Both the position numbers and the translations under genes were made by a program. A stretch of 52,302 nucleotides of DNA from GCA-2737665 sp044344795 (GTDB lineage Bacteria; Bacteroidota; Bacteroidia; Palsa-965), in the NCBI GenBank assembly GCA_044344795.1, contig JBIJCF010000021.1, positions 1 through 52,302 of the forward strand, given 5' to 3'. The notes beneath the pieces are model-generated. The model ran no database searches, was not told the origin of the DNA, and saw only the letters and a program-made list of their open reading frames with translations. This document shows positions 43,466 to 51,942 of this stretch, piece by piece; the stretch's first letter is position 1, and every line of letters starts with the position of its first letter.

Positions 43466-44359
43466 ATGGCGCGAGTAAAAGCACTGTTAATGATTGAGCC
43501 AATCGGGTTTCGATTCAATTCTGAAACCGCGGCTACAAATTCCTTTCAGCATAACAATTCCGTAAATGTTCAAGCTGCTGCTTTTCAGGAATGGCAAAAT
43601 GTTGTAGATGCTCTTAGACAACATCATTTTGAAGTCATCACTTATCGTCCATTGACAGACTTAACGCCTGATGCCGTTTTTCCTAACAACTGGTTTTCCA
43701 CACACGGTTCGGGCAAACTGTTAACCTATCCAATGATGGCGGATAATCGCCGAGCTGAGCGCAACGACGCTATAGTAAAACAACTTCAGGAAAACTATAA
43801 TTACCGTAGTGTAATTAATTTATCTAGTTACGAAACGAAGGGTGCTTTCTTGGAAGGAACCGGAAGTATTGTTTTTGATCATGATTATCAATTAGCATAC
43901 GCAGCAATTTCACCACGAACACACCTCGATCCATTACTCGAAGTGTGCGAACACTTAGGATGTTTGCCTGTAGTTTTTGAAACTATTGCCGCCGGTAAAA
44001 ATCCCATTTATCATACGAACGTGTTGATGGCGATAGGTTCAACAATTGCTATTGTTTCAGAAGACTGTATCATTGACGAGCGCAACAAACTATCGGTGCG
44101 CACCTTGCTACAATATAGTAACAAAACAGTGATTCCCATCTCTATTCAGCAGATGCAGTCGTTCTGCGGTAATGTGCTTTTCGCAACCAATACCATGAAT
44201 CAGGAATATGCAATTGTGTCCGATATGGCATGGAATGCATTTTCGAATGAGCAAAAACAACTACTAACAAAACATGCTACACCTTTAATAGTAAGTATTC
44301 CTGTAATAGAACGTGTTGGTGGTGGTGGTGTGCGTTGCATGATCGCTGAATTGTTCTGA
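43466..44359 (+). CDS. ctlX: CtlX-type citrulline hydrolase / amidinotransferase-fold protein
   Basis: 297 residues of the pentein (amidinotransferase/dimethylargininase) superfamily. Motifs: TPDAVFPNNWFSTH, LEGTGSIVFDH, YHTNVLMAIG with His183, and the C-terminal GGGGVRCMIAEL with nucleophile Cys291. This pattern is that of the citrulline-utilisation hydrolase CtlX described in Francisella; other pentein enzymes such as dimethylarginine hydrolase remain possible. It would link citrulline or arginine derivatives to ornithine metabolism, complementing arginase. Cytosolic, single-gene unit with a near-leaderless promoter. Confidence 0.8.
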   Translation: MARVKALLMIEPIGFRFNSETAATNSFQHNNSVNVQAAAFQEWQNVVDALRQHHFEVITYRPLTDLTPDAVFPNNWFSTHGSGKLLTYPMMADNRRAERNDAIVKQLQENYNYRSVINLSSYETKGAFLEGTGSIVFDHDYQLAYAAISPRTHLDPLLEVCEHLGCLPVVFETIAAGKNPIYHTNVLMAIGSTIAIVSEDCIIDERNKLSVRTLLQYSNKTVIPISIQQMQSFCGNVLFATNTMNQEYAIVSDMAWNAFSNEQKQLLTKHATPLIVSIPVIERVGGGGVRCMIAELF

Positions 44360-44429
44360 TGTTGATGTGCTTATTCTTCCATTCATCACGACTTCCTGCC
44401 GTTTACGGTATTATTGAGTTGAAGCAGCT

Positions 44430-44437
44430 TATTTTTG
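44430..44437 (+). promoter_or_regulatory. -7 element of the M13 peptidase gene
   Basis: TATTTTTG fits TAnnTTTG and lies 33 bases before the ATG at 44471. In a T-rich context, so weaker evidence than the others. Confidence 0.4.
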
Positions 44438-44470
44438 GTTAATTTAGAACGTCTTTAAAATTATCTATAC

Positions 44471-46504
44471 ATGAACAAGTACACAAGTTTTTTGGGTTTA
44501 GGCGCTATTGCAGGTATTTCATTGGCCATGACCCTTGCTATTATCGAGAAGCCGATTGACAAACTCAATTTTAATGCTGCCGTTCGTCCTCAGGATGACT
44601 TTTACGAATATGTGAACGGCACTTGGTTAAAGAACAACCCGATTCCGGCAACAGAATCTAGTTGGAGTAATTTCAATGCCTTGGATGAAAAAAGTCGCAA
44701 GGCTCAACGTGAAATATGCGAAAATGCTGCAGCGAACAAGACAGCAAAAGAAGGCACTAACGAACAGAAAATAGGTGCATTCTACGCCTCAGGAATGGAT
44801 ACCATCGCCATTGAAGCTGAAAAATTCAATCCATTGAAAGCGCAGCTAGATATGATTGATGGCATCAAATCAAAAGCAGATTATACTAATACAATTGCGC
44901 GCTTGCATCAAATCCAAGTAAGTGCTCCATTTGGAGTATATGTTATGGCGGATTTGAAGAACAGTGTCATGAATGCCTTTTACATGGGTCAATCCGGTAT
45001 GGGTTTACCTGAGAAAGATTTTTACATGGGCGATGCAATGGAATCTTATCGCAAAGCATACAGGGAACACATCATGCAGATGTTTTTACTACTAGGTGAT
45101 AGTAAGGAGACGGCAGATCGCAATGCATCAGAAGTTTTGGAAATTGAAACCAGTTTAGCATCCGGTGCTATGTCTGCAGTTGAGCAACGTGACGCGGAAA
45201 AGCAATACAATGTCAAGAATTATGATCAACTTAAAGAATTAGCCCCAAATATTGATTGGGCTACGTACTTCAATTTAATGGGGCTTTCGCGAGTTGAACA
45301 ATATGTTGTTACTCAGCCAACGTTTATGATTTCGGCAAGCAAATTGATGGATGTTAAACCTGTGGAATCCTGGAAAGCATATTTCCGTTGGCACCTCATT
45401 CATTCATTTGCCGGTTATTTACACAAGCCTGTTGCTGATGAGAACTTCCGCTTCTACGGAACATTTATGTCAGGAGCTAAAAAGCAACAACCTCGTTGGA
45501 AGCGCGTATTACGTGCAACAGATGGCGCATTGGGCGAAGCAATCGGACAGGAATATGTGAAGAAACATTTCAGCGAAGAATCGAAAAAGCGTGTGAATGA
45601 AATGGTGAACAACCTGATTGCTGCTTATGAAGAGCGTATCAATCAGTTGCCATGGATGGGGGCAGAAACGAAAAAAGCTGCAAAACAAAAACTGGCGATG
45701 ATCACGCGTAAACTGGGCTTCCCGGACAAATGGAGAGATTATTCAGGTTTGACAGTAAACAGAACATCTTACCTCGGAAATATTTTAGCGTCTAACCGCT
45801 TCGATATGGAATACATGTTAGGTAAAGCCAACGAAAAAGTAGATAAAGCCGAATGGGGAATGACTCCTGCAACTGTAAACGCTTATTACAATCCTACCAA
45901 CAACGAGATCGTATTCCCTGCAGCTATTATGCAACCTCCATTCTTTAATGCGGATGCCGACGATGCAGTGAATTACGGTGCAATGGGTGCAGTTATCGGA
46001 CACGAATTAACACACGGATTTGACGATGAGGGATCACATTTCGATGGTGAAGGTAATCTTGTTGAATGGTGGCAGGAAACAGACCGCAAGCAGTTCAATG
46101 AACGTACTGCCAAGCTCGTTAATCAGTTCAACAATTTCGTTGCTGTGGACAGCTTAAAATTGACTGTAAACGGAGAACTTACTTTAGGCGAAAACATTGC
46201 GGATCTTGGCGGATTAACGATTGCTTATTATGCATTCAAACGTTCCTTGCAGGGTAAAAAAGACGTGAAGAAAATTGATGGATTTACACCTGAACAGCGC
46301 TTCTTTATTTCTTGGGCTCAGGGTTGGCGAAATAACATGCGTACCGGAGCGTTAATTAACATGGTGAAAACGAACCCTCACGCTCCTGCTAAATTCCGTG
46401 TCATTGGGCCATTGTCTAATATGAAAGAATTTTATGAAGCATTCGGCATAAAGGAATCGGACAAAATGTTCCGTAAACCTGAAGAACGCGTAGAAATTTG
46501 GTAA
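44471..46504 (+). CDS. M13 family (neprilysin/PepO-like) zinc endopeptidase
   Basis: 677 residues. A hydrophobic N-terminal segment (LGLGAIAGISLAMTLAI) serves as signal or anchor; then the M13 N domain from about 45 (RPQDDFYEYVNGTWLKNN) and the peptidase domain. Zn site: HELTH at 511-515 (His511, Glu512, His515) and Glu574 in GENIADLGG; substrate-binding NAYYNPTNNEIVFPAAI precedes it. The C-terminal end ERVEIW matches the conserved terminal Trp region of the family. Degrades oligopeptides, likely in the periplasm. Single-gene unit ended by a strong terminator. Confidence 0.95.
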   Translation: MNKYTSFLGLGAIAGISLAMTLAIIEKPIDKLNFNAAVRPQDDFYEYVNGTWLKNNPIPATESSWSNFNALDEKSRKAQREICENAAANKTAKEGTNEQKIGAFYASGMDTIAIEAEKFNPLKAQLDMIDGIKSKADYTNTIARLHQIQVSAPFGVYVMADLKNSVMNAFYMGQSGMGLPEKDFYMGDAMESYRKAYREHIMQMFLLLGDSKETADRNASEVLEIETSLASGAMSAVEQRDAEKQYNVKNYDQLKELAPNIDWATYFNLMGLSRVEQYVVTQPTFMISASKLMDVKPVESWKAYFRWHLIHSFAGYLHKPVADENFRFYGTFMSGAKKQQPRWKRVLRATDGALGEAIGQEYVKKHFSEESKKRVNEMVNNLIAAYEERINQLPWMGAETKKAAKQKLAMITRKLGFPDKWRDYSGLTVNRTSYLGNILASNRFDMEYMLGKANEKVDKAEWGMTPATVNAYYNPTNNEIVFPAAIMQPPFFNADADDAVNYGAMGAVIGHELTHGFDDEGSHFDGEGNLVEWWQETDRKQFNERTAKLVNQFNNFVAVDSLKLTVNGELTLGENIADLGGLTIAYYAFKRSLQGKKDVKKIDGFTPEQRFFISWAQGWRNNMRTGALINMVKTNPHAPAKFRVIGPLSNMKEFYEAFGIKESDKMFRKPEERVEIW

Positions 46505-46524
46505 CATAAAATAGAAACATCCCC

Positions 46525-46557
46525 AAAGCCGACTACTTCCTGTATGTCGGCTTTTTT
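46525..46557 (+). terminator. terminator of the M13 peptidase gene
   Basis: AAAGCCGAC (46525-46533) pairs with GTCGGCTTT (46546-46554), followed by T residues to 46557. Confidence 0.78.
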
Positions 46558-46604
46558 ATGTTCTGTGGAATACGAAAAATCCGTTCATGACCTGTCAATA
46601 TGCG

Positions 46605-46612
46605 TATCTTTG
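46605..46612 (+). promoter_or_regulatory. -7 element of yidC
   Basis: TATCTTTG, exact consensus, 23 bases before the yidC ATG. Confidence 0.5.
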
Positions 46613-46635
46613 CCGCCGTATTTTAATTTTTATCA

Positions 46636-48540
46636 ATGGATAGACGTTCTCTCGTTGGATTAGCCATCATTGCATTACTGGTTACTTTGTTCATGACTTA
46701 CAACTCGAAAGTCGGTGATCAGGAACGCCTGGAAAAACTTAAACAAGATTCCATTCTAGCTGCTACTGAAGCACAAAAAAAACCTGCAGTAGCACCTGTT
46801 GCTCCTGTAAAAGATACCGCAACAGTTATCGTTCAGTTGGATTCTACAGGGAATTCTGATTCTCTGAAAGAAGTTGCACGCCGAGCAGCTTACGGACCAT
46901 TTTACTACGCAGCTGAAAACCCGGAGCAGGAAGTTGTTTTGGAAAATGAATTGATCAAAGTAAAGTTGAGTTCTCGCGGAGGCAAGCCGGTTAAAGTTGA
47001 ATTGAAGAACCTCAAGCGCAGCAATGAACAACCTTTAGTGCTCTTTGACGCGGATTCTGCCATTTTCGGCTTAGAATTTTTTGACAGCAAACGTATTCGT
47101 TTCTCAACAGACACCCTAATTTTTGAAACGGTAGGTACATCTGCAGCTGCTAAAGGTACAGAAAGCAAATCTGTTACTTTCCGTTTATATGCGAATCAGG
47201 AAAAAACAAAGTTCATTGAGTATGTGTACACTCTAAAGGGCAACGATTATATGGTGGATGTGAAAATGAACTTCACCAATATGGAAGGTGTTTTTGCTGC
47301 GGATCAACGTCAATTGGATTTGGTTTGGGCTCAGAATATGCCTTCGCAGGAAAAGAGCTTACAAAACCAGCGCCAAGTAGCAACAGTATTCTACCGCTTT
47401 AATGGTGAAGATGATGTAGAATACTTGAGCGAAACCGAAGATGAAAAGAAAACATTGCCCGGTGAATTGAAGTGGGTTTCCTTTAAGCAACAATATTTCT
47501 CGACTGCCATTATTGCAGACAATAAATTTGGCAATGGCGCTGAATCGGAAATTCGCACTCCTACCGATTCCTCTTTTGTAAAGAAAGCGGGCGCGCTGTT
47601 AACCATTCCATTGACGCAAAAGAGCAACGAAACTTTTGGTATGAAGTTTTACTTCGGCACCAATAAATACGACCAGCTAAAGAGTTACGACTTGTTGCTG
47701 GAGCGACAATTGAATTTAGGCGGCAGCATGTTGGGCTGGTTGAACCGCGCATTCTTTGTTCCTGTATTTACTTGGCTAGGCAGCACATTCAGCAACTATG
47801 GAATCATTATTCTGTTGCTCACCATTATCGTAAAACTGTTGTTGTTCCCTATTGCCTACAAGTCATTTTTGTCTTCTGCAAAGATGCGCGTATTGAAACC
47901 GGACATTGAGATCATCAACGAGAAGCACAAGAACGATGATCCGATGACCAAGCAGCAAGCTACTATGGCGCTATACAAAAAGGCCGGTGTAAATCCTATG
48001 GCAGGTTGTATTCCATTGTTATTGCAATTACCAATCCTATTCGCATTACTCCGCCTCTTCCCTGCTATGTTCGAATTGCGTCAGGAAGGTTTTTGGTGGT
48101 GTACAGATTTATCGACATATGATTCCGTTCTCGATTTTGGTTTTAGTATTCCATGGTATGGTGACCACATTAGTTTATGGGCATTATTGATGACTATCTC
48201 CACATTAATGTACACTTGGATGAACCAGCAAATGATGGATACAGGAACTGCACAACTTCCAGGCATGAAATGGTTAATGTACTTGATGCCGGTATTATTC
48301 TTAGGCTTCCTGAATAACTACTCTGCAGGTTTAAGTTATTACTACTTCTTGTCCAACATCATCACATTCGGTCAAATGTTTGCAATGCGTCATTTTGTTG
48401 ATGAAGGTGCAATTCGTGCAAAAATTGAAGAGCACAAGAAGAAACCGGTAAAAACTTCCGGATTCATGCAACGTTTGGAGCAAGCTCAGCGTAAGCGTTT
48501 GGAAGAAGTGAAAAAACAACAAGGCGGTAAAAAGAAATAA
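46636..48540 (+). CDS. yidC: membrane protein insertase YidC
   Basis: 634 residues. N-terminal TM anchor (RRSLVGLAIIALLVTLFMTY), large periplasmic beta-super-sandwich domain (about 85-355), then the Oxa1/YidC core with five helices at about 370-600, including NYGIIILLLTIIVKLLLFP, GCIPLLLQLPILFAL and the C-terminal LSYYYFLSNIITFGQ; ends in a Lys-rich tail that can contact the ribosome. Inserts inner-membrane proteins alone or with SecYEG. Together with ffh it represents the co-translational membrane-protein path in this window. Confidence 0.96.
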   Translation: MDRRSLVGLAIIALLVTLFMTYNSKVGDQERLEKLKQDSILAATEAQKKPAVAPVAPVKDTATVIVQLDSTGNSDSLKEVARRAAYGPFYYAAENPEQEVVLENELIKVKLSSRGGKPVKVELKNLKRSNEQPLVLFDADSAIFGLEFFDSKRIRFSTDTLIFETVGTSAAAKGTESKSVTFRLYANQEKTKFIEYVYTLKGNDYMVDVKMNFTNMEGVFAADQRQLDLVWAQNMPSQEKSLQNQRQVATVFYRFNGEDDVEYLSETEDEKKTLPGELKWVSFKQQYFSTAIIADNKFGNGAESEIRTPTDSSFVKKAGALLTIPLTQKSNETFGMKFYFGTNKYDQLKSYDLLLERQLNLGGSMLGWLNRAFFVPVFTWLGSTFSNYGIIILLLTIIVKLLLFPIAYKSFLSSAKMRVLKPDIEIINEKHKNDDPMTKQQATMALYKKAGVNPMAGCIPLLLQLPILFALLRLFPAMFELRQEGFWWCTDLSTYDSVLDFGFSIPWYGDHISLWALLMTISTLMYTWMNQQMMDTGTAQLPGMKWLMYLMPVLFLGFLNNYSAGLSYYYFLSNIITFGQMFAMRHFVDEGAIRAKIEEHKKKPVKTSGFMQRLEQAQRKRLEEVKKQQGGKKK

Positions 48541-48560
48541 GCACATCCTTAAATAAAAAA

Positions 48561-48592
48561 AACCTGTTCACTATTGGTGGACAGGTTTTTTT
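48561..48592. terminator. bidirectional terminator between yidC and rfaD
   Basis: AACCTGTTCAC/GTGGACAGGTT stem (one G-U pair) with an A-rich left flank and T-rich right flank, so it can end both yidC (+) and the rfaD operon (-). Confidence 0.78.
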
Positions 48593-48611
48593 ATGATTTC
48601 AATAAATACTT

Positions 48612-49577
48612 CTACAAATATTTGCCTCCTTGCAAATAATTTTTCACGTAATCTTCGACGCCTTCTTCTAATGTGGTAAAGGGTAAAGCATAACCTGCAA
48701 GGCGCAGTTTGGTCATATCGGCTTCGGTAAAGTATTGATACTTATCGCGAATATCTTCGGGTGTATCGATAAATGAAATGTGCTCTTCCTTGCCCATTGC
48801 TTTGAATGTAGCACGCACCAAATCGAGGAATGTTCTTGCCTTACCTGTTCCGAGATTATAAATACCTGAATTCGGGTGTTTCGTAATCAGAAAGAAAATG
48901 ACATCAGTTAAGTCCTTTACGTAAATAAAGTCACGCAGTTGCTCTCCATCCTTAAAGCCCGGATTATGAGAACGAAATAATTTCATTGCACCTGTAGCTG
49001 AAATTTGACGGTGCGCATGAAATATTACAGATGCCATTCTGCCCTTGTGATATTCGTTAGGTCCATAAACATTAAAAAACTTCAAGCCGTACCAATGCGG
49101 TGGAGTTTGATTTTGTTGCAAGGCCCAAATGTCAAATTCATTTTTTGAATCACCGTAAGGATTTAGTGGTTTCAATTGCGGGATTACAGCATGATCATCT
49201 ACATATCCTTTTTCACCCAAACCATACGTTGCAGCAGATGAAGCATAAACCAACGGCACCTGATGACCGGCGCAGAAACTCCAAATCATCTTGGAATAAT
49301 TCACGTTCAGTTTGTCAAAAATGCTTCTATCAAATTCTGTCGTGTCAGTGCGTGCTCCAATATGAATAACCCACTTCACGTTTTTACCGTTTTCTTGTAA
49401 CCAACTTTCCAGATCATCCCGATGCACACGTTCCTGTATCCGTTTACCGTCTAAATTGGGCAACTTCGCCGCTGCCTCAAATTCATCAACAGCAATGATG
49501 TCTTCACTTCTGCTCTCATTCAGCCGAGAGATCATGCATGAGCCGATAAATCCGGCAGCTCCGGTTACGATTATCAT
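48612..49577 (-). CDS. rfaD: ADP-L-glycero-D-manno-heptose-6-epimerase
   Basis: 321 residues, extended short-chain dehydrogenase. NAD(P)-binding GAAGFIG at 6-12; catalytic Tyr141 and Lys145 in YGDSK; the second base Lys178 in YGPNEYHKGRMAS; SSAATYG near 113-119. These correspond residue for residue to Escherichia coli HldD (Tyr140, Lys144, Lys178). It converts ADP-D-glycero- to ADP-L-glycero-D-manno-heptose for LPS core. Eight bases after terC in the mqnB-mqnD-terC-rfaD operon; other heptose genes are not in the window. Confidence 0.93.
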   Translation of the reverse strand: MIIVTGAAGFIGSCMISRLNESRSEDIIAVDEFEAAAKLPNLDGKRIQERVHRDDLESWLQENGKNVKWVIHIGARTDTTEFDRSIFDKLNVNYSKMIWSFCAGHQVPLVYASSAATYGLGEKGYVDDHAVIPQLKPLNPYGDSKNEFDIWALQQNQTPPHWYGLKFFNVYGPNEYHKGRMASVIFHAHRQISATGAMKLFRSHNPGFKDGEQLRDFIYVKDLTDVIFFLITKHPNSGIYNLGTGKARTFLDLVRATFKAMGKEEHISFIDTPEDIRDKYQYFTEADMTKLRLAGYALPFTTLEEGVEDYVKNYLQGGKYL

Positions 49578-49585
49578 ATGTTGAT

Positions 49586-50362
49586 TTAATCTGATTTCTT
49601 TTTCAATCCGTGAGGAACGCCAAACAAACGAGAGGTTACTATTGGTGCTACAAAAACCAGCACAGTAGTGAGTGAAACGTAAAGGTCAGCTTCTTCACTA
49701 TCGAGGAAGTGTGTGATAGAAGATCCCGGGTAAAAATGTGTCCAAACGGAAATGCTCAATTTTACTCCAAGAATCAAAATCACGACAAAAGCCGCAGTTT
49801 CCAAAAAAGGAAATTTTTCCATCAACTTCACAAACGATTGTGCGACGAAACGCATCGCCAAAATTCCAATAAACACACCGATACAAATCAACCACAAATT
49901 ATCCGTGAACGCTACTGCTGCAAATACGTTGTCAATGGAGAAGGCCAAGTCCATAACCTCGACCAAAATCACTGTTGACCAAAATTTACCAAACAGGCCC
50001 AACGTATTTCGATACAACCACGATTCCTTTTTATTCAGCGTATCATCTGATTTTTTGGGCGTTGCTTTAGTTCTGAAATAATTCACACCTAAATACAGAA
50101 GATAGAATCCTCCCAATGGCTTCAACCACCAAATTGTTGTAAGCCAGGCTGCAAGAGCCAGGCTAATTCCGCGAAAGACATAAGCCCCGATTATACCGTA
50201 TTTCAACGCTTTCTTCCGCTGTTCGTCCGGTAGATCCATTACCATCGTAGCCAATACCGCGGCATTATCTACAGAAAGTAAACTTTCTATCAGTACCAGA
50301 TTGAGAATTATCAGCAATCCTGCGGTTGGATCGGGACCTAAAATGGTGTGTATGATATCCAT
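49586..50362 (-). CDS. TerC family integral membrane protein
   Basis: 258 residues with about seven transmembrane helices. Family hallmarks are the paired acidic motifs ESLLSVDNAAVLA (Asp32) in helix 1/2 and LAFSIDNVFAAVAF (near Asp144), probably a metal-binding site within the membrane. TerC relatives take part in Mn efflux/metalation of exported enzymes and in tellurite resistance; no ter operon genes are present, so tellurite resistance is not implied. Member of the mqn operon, 19 bases after mqnD and eight before rfaD. Confidence 0.9.
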   Translation of the reverse strand: MDIIHTILGPDPTAGLLIILNLVLIESLLSVDNAAVLATMVMDLPDEQRKKALKYGIIGAYVFRGISLALAAWLTTIWWLKPLGGFYLLYLGVNYFRTKATPKKSDDTLNKKESWLYRNTLGLFGKFWSTVILVEVMDLAFSIDNVFAAVAFTDNLWLICIGVFIGILAMRFVAQSFVKLMEKFPFLETAAFVVILILGVKLSISVWTHFYPGSSITHFLDSEEADLYVSLTTVLVFVAPIVTSRLFGVPHGLKKKSD

Positions 50363-50381
50363 CGGCGCGAAGATACGGAGG

Positions 50382-51230
50382 TTAATCCAAGAAAAGTGAG
50401 GTTGGTATCGGCTTTAACACTCCTGTTTGTTGAGCCGTTTGAAATAATATTTCAATTGCTCTTTTACCGCTTTCTCCCAAACTCACCGAATGTTGATTGA
50501 CGTATAACTTAATATGTTGTTGCATGACGGACTCTTCCATTTCCTGTGCATGCTCACGAACATAAGGCATGGGTGCTTCAGGATGAGCAAAAGCATATTC
50601 GATGCTTTCCCTTATCAACCGACTGATTTTATGCTGAAGTTCAACAGGCAAATCTCTTCGAATAGCAATACCTCCAAGCGGAATAGGCGCGTTGTATGTA
50701 CTTTCCCACCAATCACCAAGGTCAATAATTCTGTGTAATCCCTTTTGTTCGTATGTAAATCTGTTTTCATGAATGATCAGTCCTGCATCAACTTCACCCT
50801 TAAGTACGGCATCTTCAATTTCAGAAAACAACATCATTTTCTTGTGTTTAATTGCAGGATAAGCAGTACTCAATAAAAAATTAGCCGTGGTATATTTTCC
50901 GGGAATAGCAACAGTTAAATCGCCTGATAACAAACGTTCTTCGGCTATAGGATATTTTGAAATCAGTAACGGCCCGCAATGATTACCCAATGCGCTTCCG
51001 GCATTGGACAGCACATAATTGTCTGCACAATATCCGTAAGCATGAAAACTCAATTTTGTTACCATGGGCTTTCCGGCAAATGCTTCATTATTCAGCGCTT
51101 CCACATCAGCCAGCTGCACATCAAATTTCAATCCTTGCGTGTCGATGCGATGATGAACCAATGCATCAAAAATGAAGCAATCGTTAGGACAGGGCGAATA
51201 CGCCAGCGTTATGATTTGTTGTTCAGCCAT
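50382..51230 (-). CDS. mqnD: 1,4-dihydroxy-6-naphthoate synthase (futalosine pathway)
   Basis: 282 residues. MqnD converts cyclic dehypoxanthinyl futalosine to 1,4-dihydroxy-6-naphthoate for menaquinone. Periplasmic-binding-protein-like fold, without a signal peptide. Signatures: YSPCPNDCFIFDAL at the start, VTKLSFHAYGY, LGNHCGPLLISK, AIPGKYTTANFLL and AGLIIHENRFTYEQKGL, where the His of the latter is the proposed catalytic base. Overlaps the upstream mqnB by 22 bases, hence translational coupling. Indicates the futalosine rather than the Men route. Confidence 0.94.
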   Translation of the reverse strand: MAEQQIITLAYSPCPNDCFIFDALVHHRIDTQGLKFDVQLADVEALNNEAFAGKPMVTKLSFHAYGYCADNYVLSNAGSALGNHCGPLLISKYPIAEERLLSGDLTVAIPGKYTTANFLLSTAYPAIKHKKMMLFSEIEDAVLKGEVDAGLIIHENRFTYEQKGLHRIIDLGDWWESTYNAPIPLGGIAIRRDLPVELQHKISRLIRESIEYAFAHPEAPMPYVREHAQEMEESVMQQHIKLYVNQHSVSLGESGKRAIEILFQTAQQTGVLKPIPTSLFLD

Positions 51231-51883
51231 TGCAACACCGGTTCATTAAGAGATTTAATCGCTTCATTAATTTTCCAAGATTCTCGATTTCTGCGTTCCA
51301 CGTAATTGGATATTGAACGAATCGCAACAAAAGGAATATTTAACGATTTACAGACATAAAACACCGCAGCACCCTCCATTGTCTCAATTGCCGCCTGAGA
51401 TGTTGCCTTCAAACGTTCAATTGACACATCGTTTCCATGAACACGATTAACCGTAACGCCCGTTACATTTTTAAGGTTGAATTCTTGTGCAAATGCTGAT
51501 TCATTCAACAATTGTCCGTCACGAAACAAGTTTGCATCAGGAGATTCAATGTTCATCTTGTGCCAAGGAATAAATTGATCACCGTCTTCAACACCCCATT
51601 CATAAAAAGAATCCGTTGTAACCTTTACAACTTGCGTTAATTCAAGTTCTCGACTTATTGCACCCGCAATTCCAACATTTAATAACAGATCATAATTTCT
51701 TTGAGTCAGAATTTTGGTCAGCGTAAATGTTGTTGCTACCATACCAACTCCTGTAACAATGAAATAAACGTTCTTGCTCCCCAAACTCGCTTCCCAAAAG
51801 TCAACATGAGTTTCAATTGCACCCGTAGCGCTTAACATGGGCTCAATCTCAAATTTAGTCGCAGCAACAATTAAAATATCCAT
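51209..51883 (-). CDS. mqnB: futalosine hydrolase
   Basis: 224 residues of the nucleoside phosphorylase/MTAN superfamily. MqnB removes hypoxanthine from futalosine to give dehypoxanthinyl futalosine. Motifs: VTGVGMVATTFTL, LNVGIAGAISRELELTQVV, and the ribose-binding METMEGAAVFYV equivalent (TMEGAAVFYVC) with IRSISNYVERRN. First gene of the operon mqnB-mqnD-terC-rfaD; the -7 element is 14 bases upstream. Divergent from the pterin-synthase gene, 59 bp between starts. Confidence 0.92.
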   Translation of the reverse strand: MDILIVAATKFEIEPMLSATGAIETHVDFWEASLGSKNVYFIVTGVGMVATTFTLTKILTQRNYDLLLNVGIAGAISRELELTQVVKVTTDSFYEWGVEDGDQFIPWHKMNIESPDANLFRDGQLLNESAFAQEFNLKNVTGVTVNRVHGNDVSIERLKATSQAAIETMEGAAVFYVCKSLNIPFVAIRSISNYVERRNRESWKINEAIKSLNEPVLQWLNNKS

Positions 51884-51897
51884 AGGCGAATACTAAG

Positions 51898-51905
51898 CAA
51901 AGGTA
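51898..51905 (-). promoter_or_regulatory. -7 element of the mqnB operon
   Basis: TACCTTTG on the minus strand, exact consensus, 14 bases before the mqnB ATG. Confidence 0.5.
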
Positions 51906-51928
51906 AGGACTACTCCTACAATTCATCG

Positions 51929-51936
51929 TATATTTG
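51929..51936 (+). promoter_or_regulatory. -7 element of the pterin-synthase gene
   Basis: TATATTTG, exact consensus, six bases before the ATG at 51943; with the usual distance the transcript would begin at or next to the start codon. It is 23 bases from the divergent mqnB element. Confidence 0.45.
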
Positions 51937-51942
51937 CAGGAT

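Noticed and set aside
49586..50362. Tellurite resistance determinant
   Set aside because: TerC homology alone does not imply it; no terA/B/D/E/Z genes nearby.
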